From Pigoraptor vietnamica (Eukaryota > Opisthokonta > Filasterea): a DNA stretch of 44,497 nt. The stretch's first letter is position 1. Each line of letters begins with the position of its first letter. The stretch is from assembly GCA_943704525.1 (NCBI GenBank), contig CALSCQ010000814.1:1-44497 (forward strand), read 5' to 3'. The notes under the pieces are model-generated. The model ran no database searches. It was not told the origin of the DNA and was given only the letters and a program-made list of their open reading frames with translations. Below are positions 27,030 through 38,123 of the stretch, one piece after another. The translations under genes were made by a program, and so were the position numbers.

Positions 27030-28347
27030 GCCGGCGGCGGATTAGCGTGCGTGCGTGCGTGCGCGTTGGTGCGTGGCGGTGGGCGCAGCGTTTCGGTTGC
27101 TTTTGCGTGTGTGTTGCCTGGAGCGCGTACGCGCTTGTATATAATGGACCGGCCAAGGCCTGCGGCGGCGGCGGCTTCGACTGATGACCTATGTTGCCTT
27201 GACGGCGCTGGGTCTGACCTCCAAAAAAAAAAAAGCAAAATAGGCTGAAAAAATATACAAAATGTTTAATTGAAGAACGTTGTTGAACGCGTAATGGAAG
27301 TTGCTGTTCAAGACGCGAAGATGGAGAAAGAGGGATATGTGTTGTCTGCGGATTTTCACTTTGGCCAGCCGAAACAGCCGTGTGGTTTCAGCCACAAAAT
27401 TTCTCGGCGAACTCTCGCTTAAATTTTCAACCAATGATCTTCCGCATTGCTAAATTCCGAAATCTCGCTAATAAATCTCCATACATTTCCCATAGTCAAA
27501 CCAGTCAGTATGGTTTCAGTATGGCGACCAAATAAAGGCACCAATGGCCGATCTTTCCTTGAGATGTCAGCCTATCTTCTACGCGCGTGCACGCAGTTCC
27601 GTTGCGCGCGTTCACCGTTCGAGATGCGCCAAACATTCGAGCGAATTTCTATCAATATATGACGCACTGCAGCGCCGTGGACGCGCTGTTTGGTGTATGG
27701 TGCTGCCTGAAGAACTGCGCGCGCATCCCGAACACTATCGTTTTGACGCTTTGCACGCGCTGTTTGGCAACGTTGGTGCGTGAACTGTGCCGGCGCGCGA
27801 ACATCACACTGGCGTACCCCGTGTCCGAGGTCGGGCACGGACGGTTTTGTAACCCGAACGCCGTCACTGCCTCCCAACAGAGAGTATTGTGTTTCATGCC
27901 ACAAAACCGAACGCCGTCACTGCCTCCCAACAGAGAGTATTGTGTTTCATGCCGTATTTGCACTAAAGAGTGTTCTAACCAAGTCACTGACGATGGGCAG
28001 CCGCTGGGCCACTAGCGTCGAAATGGTGTCCCTCTGTCTACGAGATTTTCGCGGAAGTCAGCGTGGCCAGCACGTTGCAGGCGACTCAAGCCGGTCCGCT
28101 GAGCTGATTTGCGAGCCACCAGGTGTCACCCGTTTTTGCCAGTCAGTGCGAACCGGTCTTCAGCCCCTGCACCGCCGTTGTTGGTAGTGGGCGCCGGCCG
28201 AATTCTGAAGGGCCGTTGTAGTGCCATCGATTGTACTCGGCGGCCGTGCGAAATGCCAGCAGGGGACATTGGAGCCACTTCACGCGAGCAGTTTTATACA
28301 GAGTATCATACAACGGTCGCACGCGACGCGACATCAATTGACACAGC
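27030..28347. other. Convergent KLF/peroxiredoxin intergenic region
   Basis: 1.3 kb without a convincing gene. A poly-A run at 27222-27233 and AT-rich sequence to about 27530 probably hold the KLF 3' end. A 53-bp tandem duplication lies at 27850-27955. Several ORFs of 60-140 codons exist but show no family motif. Confidence 0.45.
27850..27955. repeat. 53-bp tandem duplication
   Basis: CGAACGCCGTCACTGCCTCC and the following ~30 bases occur from about 27855 and again from about 27908. The copies are nearly identical. Confidence 0.9.
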
Positions 28348-29197
28348 TCACAGCTGGCTCATAATGTTGTTGGAGAGGCTGCACGTGAGACCGCCACCAT
28401 CAGGCTCCAGGTTGAACGACTTGAACGCGCCGTCCTCAACGACGGCCGAGAAGCGCTTCATGCGCACGTTGCCGAGCTTCGCCGTCGCATCGAGCTCAAT
28501 GTCCAGAGCCTTGGCCAGCTCGCCGCGGGAATCCGCAAGCATGCGAACCTGAGCGATGGACGCGATAGGACGTGAGAATGCAGCGACAGGCGATGTGTGT
28601 GTGCGAAGCATTGCAAACATCAACGAATGTATGTGCCAGTGGGCCGTGGTCACATCAGTGTGCAAAAGTACCTTGTTGTCGGCGTCGTTCGCCTTTCCCC
28701 ATGCTTCCATCACGAAGGGGTCGTTCACCGACACGCACGCAATCACTTCGACGCCCTTGGCCTTGAACTTGTCAAAGTCCTTGACGTAGCCGGGAAGATG
28801 CGTCTGCAGGACACACTTGATCAGATAACCGCACACACGCACGCGCGCACGCACATACACACACGCGCGCGCGCACACACGACACGCGCACACGGGCATG
28901 CACACACTCAACAACCCCCAACACAAGCCCACCTTGTGGCAACCGGGCGTGAAAGCGCCGGGGACGCCAAAGAGGATGCCCTTCTTGCCCTTGAACAAGT
29001 CGGCAATGTTCACGCCATTCGCCGGCGTGTTCTCATACACAGTCACCGAGGGAAGCTTGTCTCCAACCTAAGTCCAAGTTGAAAGATCAGACGAAATCAA
29101 ACGGAGTTTTAAGAACGGCGTCCCACAGCCACGCCCACGCAGACAGTCGCATCCACATCGCACAGAGGGGACTCAAGCGCACCTTTGGCGGCGCCAT
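28348..29197 (-). CDS. PRDX5: Peroxiredoxin 5-type thiol peroxidase
   Basis: Reduces peroxides through a cysteine thiol. Four exons, 29197-29183, 29067-28933, 28803-28672 and 28548-28348, all phase 0, 160 residues. The first coding exon is only 15 nt (MAPPK). The peroxidatic Cys48 sits in PGAFTPGCHK, Cys73 in VIACVSVND, and Cys150 in GLTCSL, the position of the resolving cysteine in human PRDX5, so the atypical 2-Cys mechanism is possible. The C-terminus ends SQL, a type 1 peroxisomal targeting tripeptide as in human PRDX5. No mitochondrial presequence is present in this start model. It is divergent from BolA1, another redox protein. Confidence 0.96.
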
Positions 29198-29893
29198 TTT
29201 CGTAGCAGTGGTGTGCAGCGACCGAACGAGACGAAGACTGCGACCAGCGTTCATACTGCCCCTAGAGCCGGGAGAAGATGCACCTTATATACCTTTGGGG
29301 TGTCACAATCAGATTGCCAATTTTTTTTCCGACTGTCGAAAAATGGGTGCATGTGGCTCACACGCAACACTGTGAGGGCCAATGGAGTGCGCTGGAAGGC
29401 ACGCAACCCCAAAACTCCCGAGTCTGCTCACTCGGGCACACACCCACGCCACTCGCACACACACACACGCACACACGCCTGGTTGCGTCACGACTGCCGG
29501 CAATCAAACCCACGTGAAAAATTCTGCCGAACTTTCGCAAAGGCATGCATTGTGAGCTACCCCGGCTGTCAATTTAATCCGGGGTGGGAATTCAAAGTTA
29601 CATTACCTGAAAATCAGTGCCGTATTTGTTTCACACGGCGTTTACAAGGGGACACCGCACAGCTGAACTGCGCCGCACGTGCTCGTCACATGTGATATGT
29701 GGGGTGAGTTTGTAGTCCCTATGTGCTTTGCTGTGTCTGCGTGAGGGACTCTGTGTGCGTGAGTGTGCGTACTGTTTTGTGTGTGTGAGTGCGTGTGTGT
29801 GACTATTCGGTGCTTGAGTTACGGGAGGTTGATTCGGATGCCAATTTTTCAGGAAGTGTCTGTGTGAGAGTGTGTACGTGAGTGTGCGTACTG

Positions 29894-29936
<43 letters not shown>

Positions 29937-30134
29937 TGTGTGTGTGAGTGCGTGTGTGTGACTATTCGATGCTTGAGTGGGAGGTTGATTCGGGTGCCAA
30001 TTTTCAGGAATTTCAAGACTCAGCGCAGGGCTTTCCTTAGGCATAGGCGCGCAAAGGACTGCGGTGCGTGCACTTGTCTCAAACGCACTGCCCTGTGCGT
30101 GTGCTTGTGCTCAGTAAGACACATCTCTTAGAAA
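29198..30134. promoter_or_regulatory. Divergent peroxiredoxin/BolA spacer
   Basis: 937 bp. It holds a T-run at about 29321-29328, an imperfect duplication at about 29763-30013 that includes (GT)n, and no convincing ORF. The promoters of both redox genes are presumably here. Confidence 0.4.
29763..30013. repeat. Imperfect ~118-bp tandem duplication with GT microsatellite
   Basis: GTGTGCGTACTGTTTTGTGT starts both copies (near 29765 and 29883). Each copy ends near GGAGGTTGATTCGG and CCAATTTT. The second copy has an expanded (GT)n. Confidence 0.85.
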
Positions 30135-30659
30135 ATGGCGGCCGTTCTTGGCCAATCTTGCGTACTCACGAACATCGTAACTATTTGCCCATTTGTACAA
30201 CGGGACACTGCGAGTCACGCACACGCACATCATCCGCATGTAAACTAGCGTCAAAATTTGACGCTGTTTTACTCGCAGGCGTTTGCGCGCTCGTATTCCG
30301 CGCGAATGGCGGCCGCCGATGGCGCCGGAGGGCCTGTGCAGCGGCGCATCGAGGAGAAGCTCCAGTCGCACTTTGCGCCGTCGCATCTCCAAGTCATCAA
30401 CGAGAGTCACATGCACGCTGTTCCGCGCGGTTCCGAAACACACTTCAAGGTCGTCGTCGTATCGGAAAAGTTTTCCGGCGCCAAGCTGCTTGATCGCCAC
30501 CGCCAGGTCAACGCACTCCTCGACGCAGAGCTGAAGGGCGGCGTCCACGCGCTCTCGATTCAGGCCATGACGGCGGCGCAGTGGGAGGCGTCCGGACAGA
30601 GCGTCAACAAGTCGCCCGCGTGCATGGGTGGGAGCAAGCACGACGCAAAGGCCAGCTGA
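30135..30659 (+). CDS. BOLA1: BolA-family protein (BOLA1-like)
   Basis: BolA proteins pair with monothiol glutaredoxins and act in Fe-S cluster biology and mitochondrial thiol balance. The conserved core reads VINESHMHAVPRGSETHF, VVVVSEKFSG, then LLDRHRQVNALL with the conserved His, and ends ALSIQAMTAAQWEAS, closest to animal BOLA1. Two starts are possible. A short exon 30135-30161 spliced to 30279 adds MAAVLGQSC plus AFARSYSAR (135 residues), which looks like a mitochondrial presequence. ATG 30306 alone gives a 117-residue form without it. The upstream exon model is in phase with GT-AG ends but rests on weak sequence. The ~25-residue tail after the domain is not conserved. Confidence 0.9.
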
Positions 30660-31271
30660 AGCTGGGGGGTGCTCGAAAATGGGACCCAGGGAGCACCGGG
30701 GGAGTGGGAGCTGTGTGTGAGACTCCACAGATTTCCCTTTCGCACGTGTGATTTAAGTTGATTCGGCATGTCTCTCCTCTCTCGCGGCCTCTCTCCCTCT
30801 CTCTGCCGTACCCAAATCTGCGTACATCCCCGGCCTCTCTCCCTCTCTCTGCCGCGTACCCAATCTTCGTACACATTGTATGTGTTGTCTCATTCCGGTT
30901 GCGCGGGCGTGACTGGAAACCCACTGCAATATATCGTTTGCGTGCAATCCAATGCCGAACTGCAGAACATGTTTCAGTCTTTCTGAATCACTCAAGATCC
31001 TTTCGCGCGCTCACGCACACGCACACGCACACGCATACACGCACAAGCACACAAGGCGTTGCAAGATATCTCCGAAACGCATGCACGCACAAACACACAA
31101 GGCGATGCAAGATATCTCCTGAACTTGTTTCATTCACAAACACCCACAATTGCACGCGCGCACCGCAAGTTTGCGAGTCGCTGAAGCCAATTCGGCGACT
31201 ATCTTTGGATGACGATTCAACGCGACGACCGCACACACGCGCAGCAAACAGCGAATCACCAAGTCGCCCCT
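30660..31271. other. Convergent intergenic region with 46-bp duplication
   Basis: The 3' region between BolA1 and the membrane-protein gene. A 46-bp unit beginning GGCCTCTCTCCCTCTCTCTG occurs at 30786 and 30832. Interrupted CA runs follow at 31015-31055. No gene is evident. Confidence 0.5.
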
Positions 31272-31847
31272 TCACGCCTGATTGGACACGATGGGGGTCA
31301 TCTCGTTCGTCGCACACGCCGTGAGAACGCACGCACTTTTCGAAACCGGCACATCGGCCTTCTCAGCGGCCTCCGCCTTCGCAGCGTCGTCGGTGGGGAT
31401 ATCCTCGAGCGGGCGACGCGCCGCATCCAACGACGGCTTGCGCGCGATAGTCGCGGGTGAGGCATTCGCCCCCTTGCGCACGGCAGCAGCCACTGCCCCA
31501 TTCTCTGCCGGCGTCGGCGTTTCCGCACCCTTCTGCGCCATGTGCATCACTTCGCCGGTGACCATATCGACCATCACGTTCTCCGGACGCTTTTCGCGGC
31601 GCGCGGCCATGTACTTGGCGAGCGATTCCTTGGGACGCGCTTCCTGGAGCTCTTCCGCTTCTTGCATCCGCTCGTGCTGGTTCTTGAAGTGGCGCCGGAC
31701 GAAGTAGAGCACGACCACCACGCCGACGACAAAGCGGGTCACGCTCGTCGGCGCAAATTCCTTCCCGTTCGCATCCCTCGCAAGTGCGAGGAAACCCGCG
31801 AACATCGCAAGCGCCGCAAAGCCGACGTCCATCATTTTGTTGGACAT
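31272..31847 (-). CDS. Small two-helix membrane protein, unknown function
   Basis: Single-exon ORF of 191 residues. I do not recognise the family. From ATG 31847 there are two hydrophobic segments, about residues 6-22 (VGFAALAMFAGFLALA) and 32-50 (TRFVVGVVVVLYFVRRHF). The second is followed by a positive, then charged, probably helical cytosolic segment (KNQHERMQEAEELQEA) and an Ala/Glu-rich, disordered tail. It could sit in the ER or mitochondrial membrane as a small tail protein. The frame stays open upstream to 31928 but with no ATG. High GC third positions and the consistent hydrophobic pattern support coding. Confidence 0.65.
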   Translation of the reverse strand: MSNKMMDVGFAALAMFAGFLALARDANGKEFAPTSVTRFVVGVVVVLYFVRRHFKNQHERMQEAEELQEARPKESLAKYMAARREKRPENVMVDMVTGEVMHMAQKGAETPTPAENGAVAAAVRKGANASPATIARKPSLDAARRPLEDIPTDDAAKAEAAEKADVPVSKSACVLTACATNEMTPIVSNQA

Positions 31848-32685
31848 TGTTGCGAGTGACGATCCGACGTCACAAATTCTCTCTTCGTTTGCAATCGCTT
31901 TTTGCGCGGAATAGAAGAAGATTGCCAAGCTGCTGTTAATGGAAAGGGACCGTTAGAACCAGGGAAAACACGAAGGAACGCCAAATAGTCTCGCCGACGA
32001 TTATTGCATGACGCAACGCAAAGCTGATGCGAAGCCAAACATTGCACTGCTTGTCGGCTTACCCACCACTGACTCGCTGGTGTGCAGATGTAAGCCAAAG
32101 TTTTGCACGATAAATGCCCTCGCAACGTGTTCGTGAGAGACACGTGTAGTCGGAGAATTTATAGTGAGAGAGAGGAGGAGGGTGTGCGAGCGCGTAAAAG
32201 AGGACGCGGCGCATGCGCACACCAAGAGGCTGTGTCCGGCTTGCCTCTATTGTGTTCCGGTGATTTCCCTGAATGCCATTTTTGACATCATGTTACCACA
32301 CAGAATATACTATAAATATTACCTGTCACTAAACATAGGTGTAATGGTTCTGATAAGAATTTATAAAGAATTAATGTCCCTTAGCTTTCTTTAATTGGAA
32401 AAGCCCCTTTTGGCAATTCATCCCAATTTGGCAAATTCCAACTTTAGAGGGATTTTCCCACAGCAGTGGAAGTGCCGCGTGTTACACGGGCACTACCCAG
32501 CACTCCCCCTGTGAGCAAAAATGTGCCACGTCGCCCTTGCGTCTTCCCCGTCAATGCCGTCAAGTTAAACTCTCTTTGTATGCTGCGCCAACGCGTCTCC
32601 CCACGGGCAGCACAACCAACACATGGACAATGCACTAATTCACACACGGATGATTTAATTATGGCGAACAACGAGTACATAGCAC
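31848..32685. other. Intergenic region with AT-rich island
   Basis: Upstream of the membrane-protein gene and downstream of the receptor kinase, both minus strand. An AT-rich patch at about 32280-32420 stands out in a GC-rich window. No coding potential is recognised. Confidence 0.45.
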
Positions 32686-33618
32686 TCACACGGCATGCAG
32701 TGCCATTGCGTCGCTCGACTCCCCGAGCTGCACGGGGTTGTCGTACAGGGCTCGCGCATCATGGCGCGCACCGGCGACACGGCTCTTGCCATTGCCGTTG
32801 GGATCCGAAAAATATGCGCACAGAGAGGCGAACGACGGCCGATCGGAAGGATTAACCGCCCAGCAGCGTTCCACGGCACAGAAGAGCTCGATGGGACACG
32901 CGGTGGGCCGCTGCAACCTGTTGCCGGCCTCGAGGTGCGACCGCACGGCGGTGTTGGGAAGGGAGCCGTACGGGGGCTCTGTGGCGAAGGAGAACGTCTC
33001 CCACACAGTCACACCGAACGACCTGGGAGACAAAAAGGGGGGGGGTGGGGGAGGAGGAGTTACTCGAGTGAGCGATCGTATTTCGTACCTGTTACTTTCC
33101 ATTGCGGCACACATGTATTGGGTGTGAGTGAGGGGATTGCGCTGCATCACCCACCAGACGTCCGATTTCTCGCTCTCCTTCCCGCCCCTGCGCAGAAGCT
33201 CGATGGCGCTCCACTTGACCGGCAAGCACACGCCGCGCTTCTTGTTGGCGGAGGCGTCCCGCTCGTCCCCCTTCTCGGTTGTAACATCTGTGCGCACTGC
33301 GAGGCCGAAGTCTGCCACCTGAACGCATCGCATTGATGCCAGGCAAGGTAAGTGTGAGTCTGCGTGTATCAATGTGTGCGTGCGTGTGTGTGTGTGTGTG
33401 TGTGGCAATGTGCGTGTGCGCATGAGTGTTGCGCGCCTGTTCGTATGCGCGTGTGTTAATGGGAATGTGCGTGTGCATGCATTTGTGCGCATGGACGTGC
33501 ACACGCCCTACCTTCACTCTGAACTCTCCAAACGAGTCCTGTCAACGAAGCGTCACGGTACAAGTCAGCGAAGGAATTGGAACACAACACACAACACACA
33601 CACAGACACACACACACA

Positions 33619-33661
<43 letters not shown>

Positions 33662-36600
33662 GCACACTCACGCACACACACCAAGCAGCAACCAATTCCT
33701 CTCTCACCTGAGACACAAGGCAATTTCGGGCGGACAGGTCTGTGCGAGACAAACAGCGAATTAGAAAGCATGCCGACAAGGCACGAGGCCACTTCAACAC
33801 CTTCAATGCGACGCACTTAATGCGGCACGCACACTCCCATGCACACACACGCTGGCATATACACACGACGGACGCACACAGCGACTCACACACACCTCTG
33901 TGTACGACGCCCATGGAGGACACGAAGCGCATTCCTTCCGCAATTTGGTGCACAAACGTGGTGAGCGTCGCCACGATCCCCGCAGAGAGCGCGCGGCGAT
34001 TCAGTGGCGAAGGCGCCAGCGTCATGACGAACCGACGGAGATCGCCATAGGGACAGCTCTCGACGAGTATCATCGTCTGCAGTGAGAGGTCAAGAACAGC
34101 GGCTCACACAGCGAACAGGGCAAGCGGGCGGTGCGACACAGCGGAAGCAATGGGTGCCAGCGGGCGCCCTGATATATGCACTACGGGCTTAATTACGTCT
34201 CGTGAAGTCAAAACACACTGCCCACGCCAATAACCATTCGAAAACACGACGAGCTCTTCGAAATTCCCACAACACAACTCACACAACAACATACAGGTAC
34301 GTCCAATTCTCACATACTACGGACACACTCTCGCACGCACGCACGACCACTCACCGGCTCAGTGAGCAGGCAGCATCCCACGAGGGACAGTACATTCTCG
34401 TGCCCACGCAACCCCAACATAATCTCCGCCTCCGACACAAACTGGATCCTCTCTTCCAGCGACGTGCACTCGACCAGCATCTTCGCCGCACACACGCGAG
34501 GGCGCCCGTTCACGACGACGCGCGCGCGGCGCACCAATCCGAACGCGCCGCTCCCTAGCGTCTCCAACAGCTCAATGTGTTCGCTGGGGACTTCGAGCTC
34601 ACCCAAGTCCGTGCGGGCGCGCAAGTGCGTCTCGACGAACAGCGCATGCGTCTCGGCACTCTTCTTCAGCCTCGCGGCGTAGAGCTGCCAGCGGAGCGCA
34701 ATGGCGGCGAGCGCGAGGAGGGCGACGACCGGCACAACAACCGCGGGGACAATAATGTCCGCCTTGTTCGCAGAGGATGACGCGACGGGTAAAGACACGT
34801 CGATGGCATCGCACTGCCACACGCGGTGCTGCGCCGCGTCGGAAGAGTTGCCGGACGCAGAAACGGCCGTTAGACGGTGCACCTGTCCGGACGGGCACTC
34901 GGCAGTTATTTCGACAGAAAAGGAGCTGTTAGGCGACCGAAGGAAGGAGCGCAGGCCATCTCGGCTGACGTCACGGTCTGCGTCGCCGTAAAGCAGAGGA
35001 TTTGAAGATTGGACGTACACAGAGTAACGGCCGGGGAGTCCGTACAGCCGCACCGACGAAAACTGCGTCACTGCGGCGGGACCGAAGTTTGCGACCGTGT
35101 TGCCTCCGAGGGCATACGTGGCGTTGGCGGAGACCGCGACGGGCGCACCGTCCGCAACGAGCACGAGTCGTATGGCGACAGACGCAGCCGCCGGCACGGA
35201 AATGGGCTTCCCATACCCGTCCAGCAGCGACACGGAAAACGCGGGAAGCAGGGCCCCGCTTGTTACGGCCGTAGGGATGTACGGAAGGGCCAGAGTAACC
35301 GGCGGCGTGGACCACGTGTCGCCCGTCACCCAACCCGTGGGAAGAGTGCGTTCGATCGACGACTCGCGGGCGTCGTGGAATTCAAATTCCGCGCGCAATG
35401 CGTCAGGGATGGCCGCGTGCGAAAAGACGCCGGGACCAAGGATGGCGGCGTACGACGACACGCTCACATTCTTGGCGAAGAGAAGCGCACCTTGGTCGAG
35501 GAAGAGGGCGCCGCCAGAGCCGTAACGGGCAGACCCAACGCCCGCGTAACACTCGGTCAACGCGACGTTCTCCATTCGCAAAGTGGAGGCGCCGGCGACG
35601 TACACGCACCCGCCGTCCGCAGCAGCTTCGGCGCCTACGACGGCCGTGTCGATGAGCGTTGCATTTGCCTGCTCGCCCACAAACAGCGCACCGCCAGTCT
35701 CCGCCGACGTCCCCCGCACAAGAGAGGCGCGGACGGTCGCCGTCGCGCCATAACCGACCGCAATGGCACCACCCACGCCAAAGTCCGAGCGACATCCCGC
35801 GAGCGTCACGTTCGACAGGGAGAGGCTCGCCTGCACAATGTAGAGGCACCCGCCGTGGCCATAGCTGTCCGAAGGGAGTAACGCGTCCGCCCGACGCCCG
35901 GTCACCGGCGCAACATCTCCGACGGTCGTGCTCGTGAAAGAGAGGCGGCAACCGCCCGTGGCGACCGCCAGCGCACCCGCGACGACCGCGCTCGCATTAC
36001 CAAAGGACGAGGATGTGACGTCCACGCCAAAACCGGAGCAGAACGCGGCGCCTCCGCGACCCGCCGCGCTCGCGTTCCGTCCGGTGCATCGGACCAGCGA
36101 CGCCGACGCCCCCTCCGTGACGAAGAGGATTCCGCCGTCGCCCACTCGCGCCTCGCAGTCCTCAAACGAAGAGCCGTCGGCCGTGAACGCGGCGGCGCCG
36201 GACACGGCAACCGCCCCGCCAAATTCAGCCGACGCGCGTGTTACGCTGACGCCGACGAACGACAGCCTCACCGCATCGCCCATACGCGCCACTGCACCGC
36301 CGCCCCGACCCATGCGGATGTTGGTGAAGTTGGAATTAGTGACCGAGAAGTCTGCGTTGGCTGCGAGCGCCAGCGCCCCGCCGACGTCTGCGGCCGAGTA
36401 GACGTTTGCCACTGCGCATCCGTCGACGTGGACGACGGTGAACTCGCCCGCGTTGTAAAAGCCGCCGTAAACGCTTTCCGCGCCGGAAAATTGAGAGTTC
36501 CGCAGCGTGACGCGAGACGTTCCGAACGACGCGAACATGCCGCCGTTGTACGCCGCCGACGCGTTCACCGCCGTCACGTGATCCATCGTGAGCTGGGTGG

Positions 36601-37227
36601 CCTCGTCCAGGTACGCGATACCGCCGGCGACGCTGTACACGCGCGAATCAAACAGCGCGACGCCGTTAAAGTGCGCTGCGCCCGCCTGCCACATCAGCAC
36701 GATCGCACCGGCCTTCGACGTCGCCCGCCGAACGACGCCGCCCTCCATCGTGAACACGGACGATCCCATGCTGACGACAAACCCTCCGCCGAGCTCCGAG
36801 GCGTCCGTGTCCTCGAAATACCCGCCAAAAACGTTCCCGCGTGACGTGTCGTGCAATGCAAAGCAGCCGCCGGAGTGCGACTTAGTGCGCGACAAGGTGA
36901 CGTTCCTCGCGACAAATTTGGAATGTCCGGACGCGTAGACGATTCCGCCCCCGAGGACGATGGCGCTCAAGTCCGAAAAGGAGCTGTCGGTTATGTCGAG
37001 GGACGCGTCGCCGTCAAGCAGAAAGACGCCGCCGGAAGCTGCGGAGAGTCCGGACGCGCGACTGTTTGCGAACGAGAGCCTTGGCGAGCCCTGCAAATTC
37101 GCGCATGGTCAATTGGGCGCCACATAGGCGACGCACAACACATTCACACGTGCGCACGCACACACACACACATACACACACACACACACACACGCACACA
37201 CGCACACACGCACACCCCCACACACCC

Positions 37228-37289
<62 letters not shown>

Positions 37290-38123
37290 ACACACACGAT
37301 TGAGGAAGTGCAGTCAGAAGCACGCGCCACAAGCACGCACCGTCTCCCCCACTGCAAGCAGCGCCCCGCTCTTCGTCCCGACGTCCCCTCTCTCAAAAGC
37401 GCTGTCCGTTATATTCACCGAGGCCGAACCCTCCACCGCAAACATCCCGCCATTCCCCCCCGCCAACACATCGCCCACGTAACACGCGCGCATGACCACC
37501 GTCGCGGCGTCCCCTCGCACGATCGCAACGGCGCCGCCCTCCGTCCCAGCCGAGAGGTGCATCAGCGTGCAATCGAAGAGCCCCAAAGCGCCCTCTGTCG
37601 TCGCGAGAGAGGACACAAACGACACGTTTGACGACTTCAGCGTGAGCGATGCGCCCGCAGCGACGCGAAACACGGGGACGGCGTTGTCGTCGGCCATCGT
37701 GGCATTCGCGCACCCGCGCAGTGTGAGCGACGACAGCTCCATGGACCCACTTACGACGGCGATGGGTCGCGAAAGCGCCCCACAGGGGAGGAAAAACGAG
37801 ACACCGCTCGCGTTCACACGCACCGACGCACGACCGAAGTTCAAATCGGTCGTCACGGGGCTGCCGGTGTATACGGGGGAGAGCGGGACGCGTGCGGACG
37901 TCGAACTGTTGACACGGACGTCGTAAAGCGTGGCGCCTGTAGTGTCGATGGGCGGGATGGACGTCGACCACACGCGCAACGCGTCCGCCAGCGTCGTATT
38001 ATCGCTCACGGAGATTGTGACGGCGACGGTCGTCGGGGACGCGGCTCCCAGTAGACTGACGAAGCCCAGCAACATGAAGAGAAGTCGCGTGCGTGTGCAC
38101 ACAGTGCGTGCGTGCGTGCCCAT
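32686..38123 (-). CDS. Receptor kinase, beta-helix (Pmp-like repeat) ectodomain and tyrosine-kinase-type domain
   Basis: Predicted cell-surface receptor of 1419 residues. Seven exons: 38123-37341, 37090-34355, 34076-33896, 33739-33708, 33538-33512, 33318-33155, 33022-32686. A signal peptide covers about 1-30. Residues ~200-850 carry about 20 Gly-Gly-[Ala/Val/Ile/Met] repeats spaced ~20-35 residues, typical of chlamydial-Pmp-like right-handed beta-helices, with many N-glycosylation sequons. A beta-sandwich-like stretch follows, then a transmembrane helix at ~1038-1061 and the kinase at ~1100-1395: GSGAFG, Lys1131, HRDLSARN (Asp1234), DFG (Asp1256), [20 protein letters not shown]. HRDLxARN and LPVKW are tyrosine-kinase signatures. 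The usual APE is AIE, and the segment from DFG to LPVKW has no tyrosine. A 27-nt exon (DSFGEFRVK) leads into VADFG. Ligand unknown. Confidence 0.9.
33594..33660. repeat. CA microsatellite in receptor-kinase intron
   Basis: (CA)n with CAGA interruptions between two very short exons (33512-33538 and 33708-33739). It is (UG)n in sense. Confidence 0.9.
37152..37292. repeat. CA microsatellite in receptor-kinase intron 1
   Basis: Fills most of the intron 37091-37340. It is (UG)n in sense and includes a pure tract at 37231-37288. Confidence 0.95.

Noticed and set aside
27587-28187. Overlapping plus-strand ORFs with repeated peptide pieces
   Set aside because: The repeated pieces come from the 53-bp tandem duplication read in different frames; there is no conserved protein signature.
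33023-33154. Search for a missing activation-loop exon of the receptor kinase
   Set aside because: The G-rich intron has no open, in-phase segment with kinase features, and flanking exons already join DVW to SFGVTVWE exactly.
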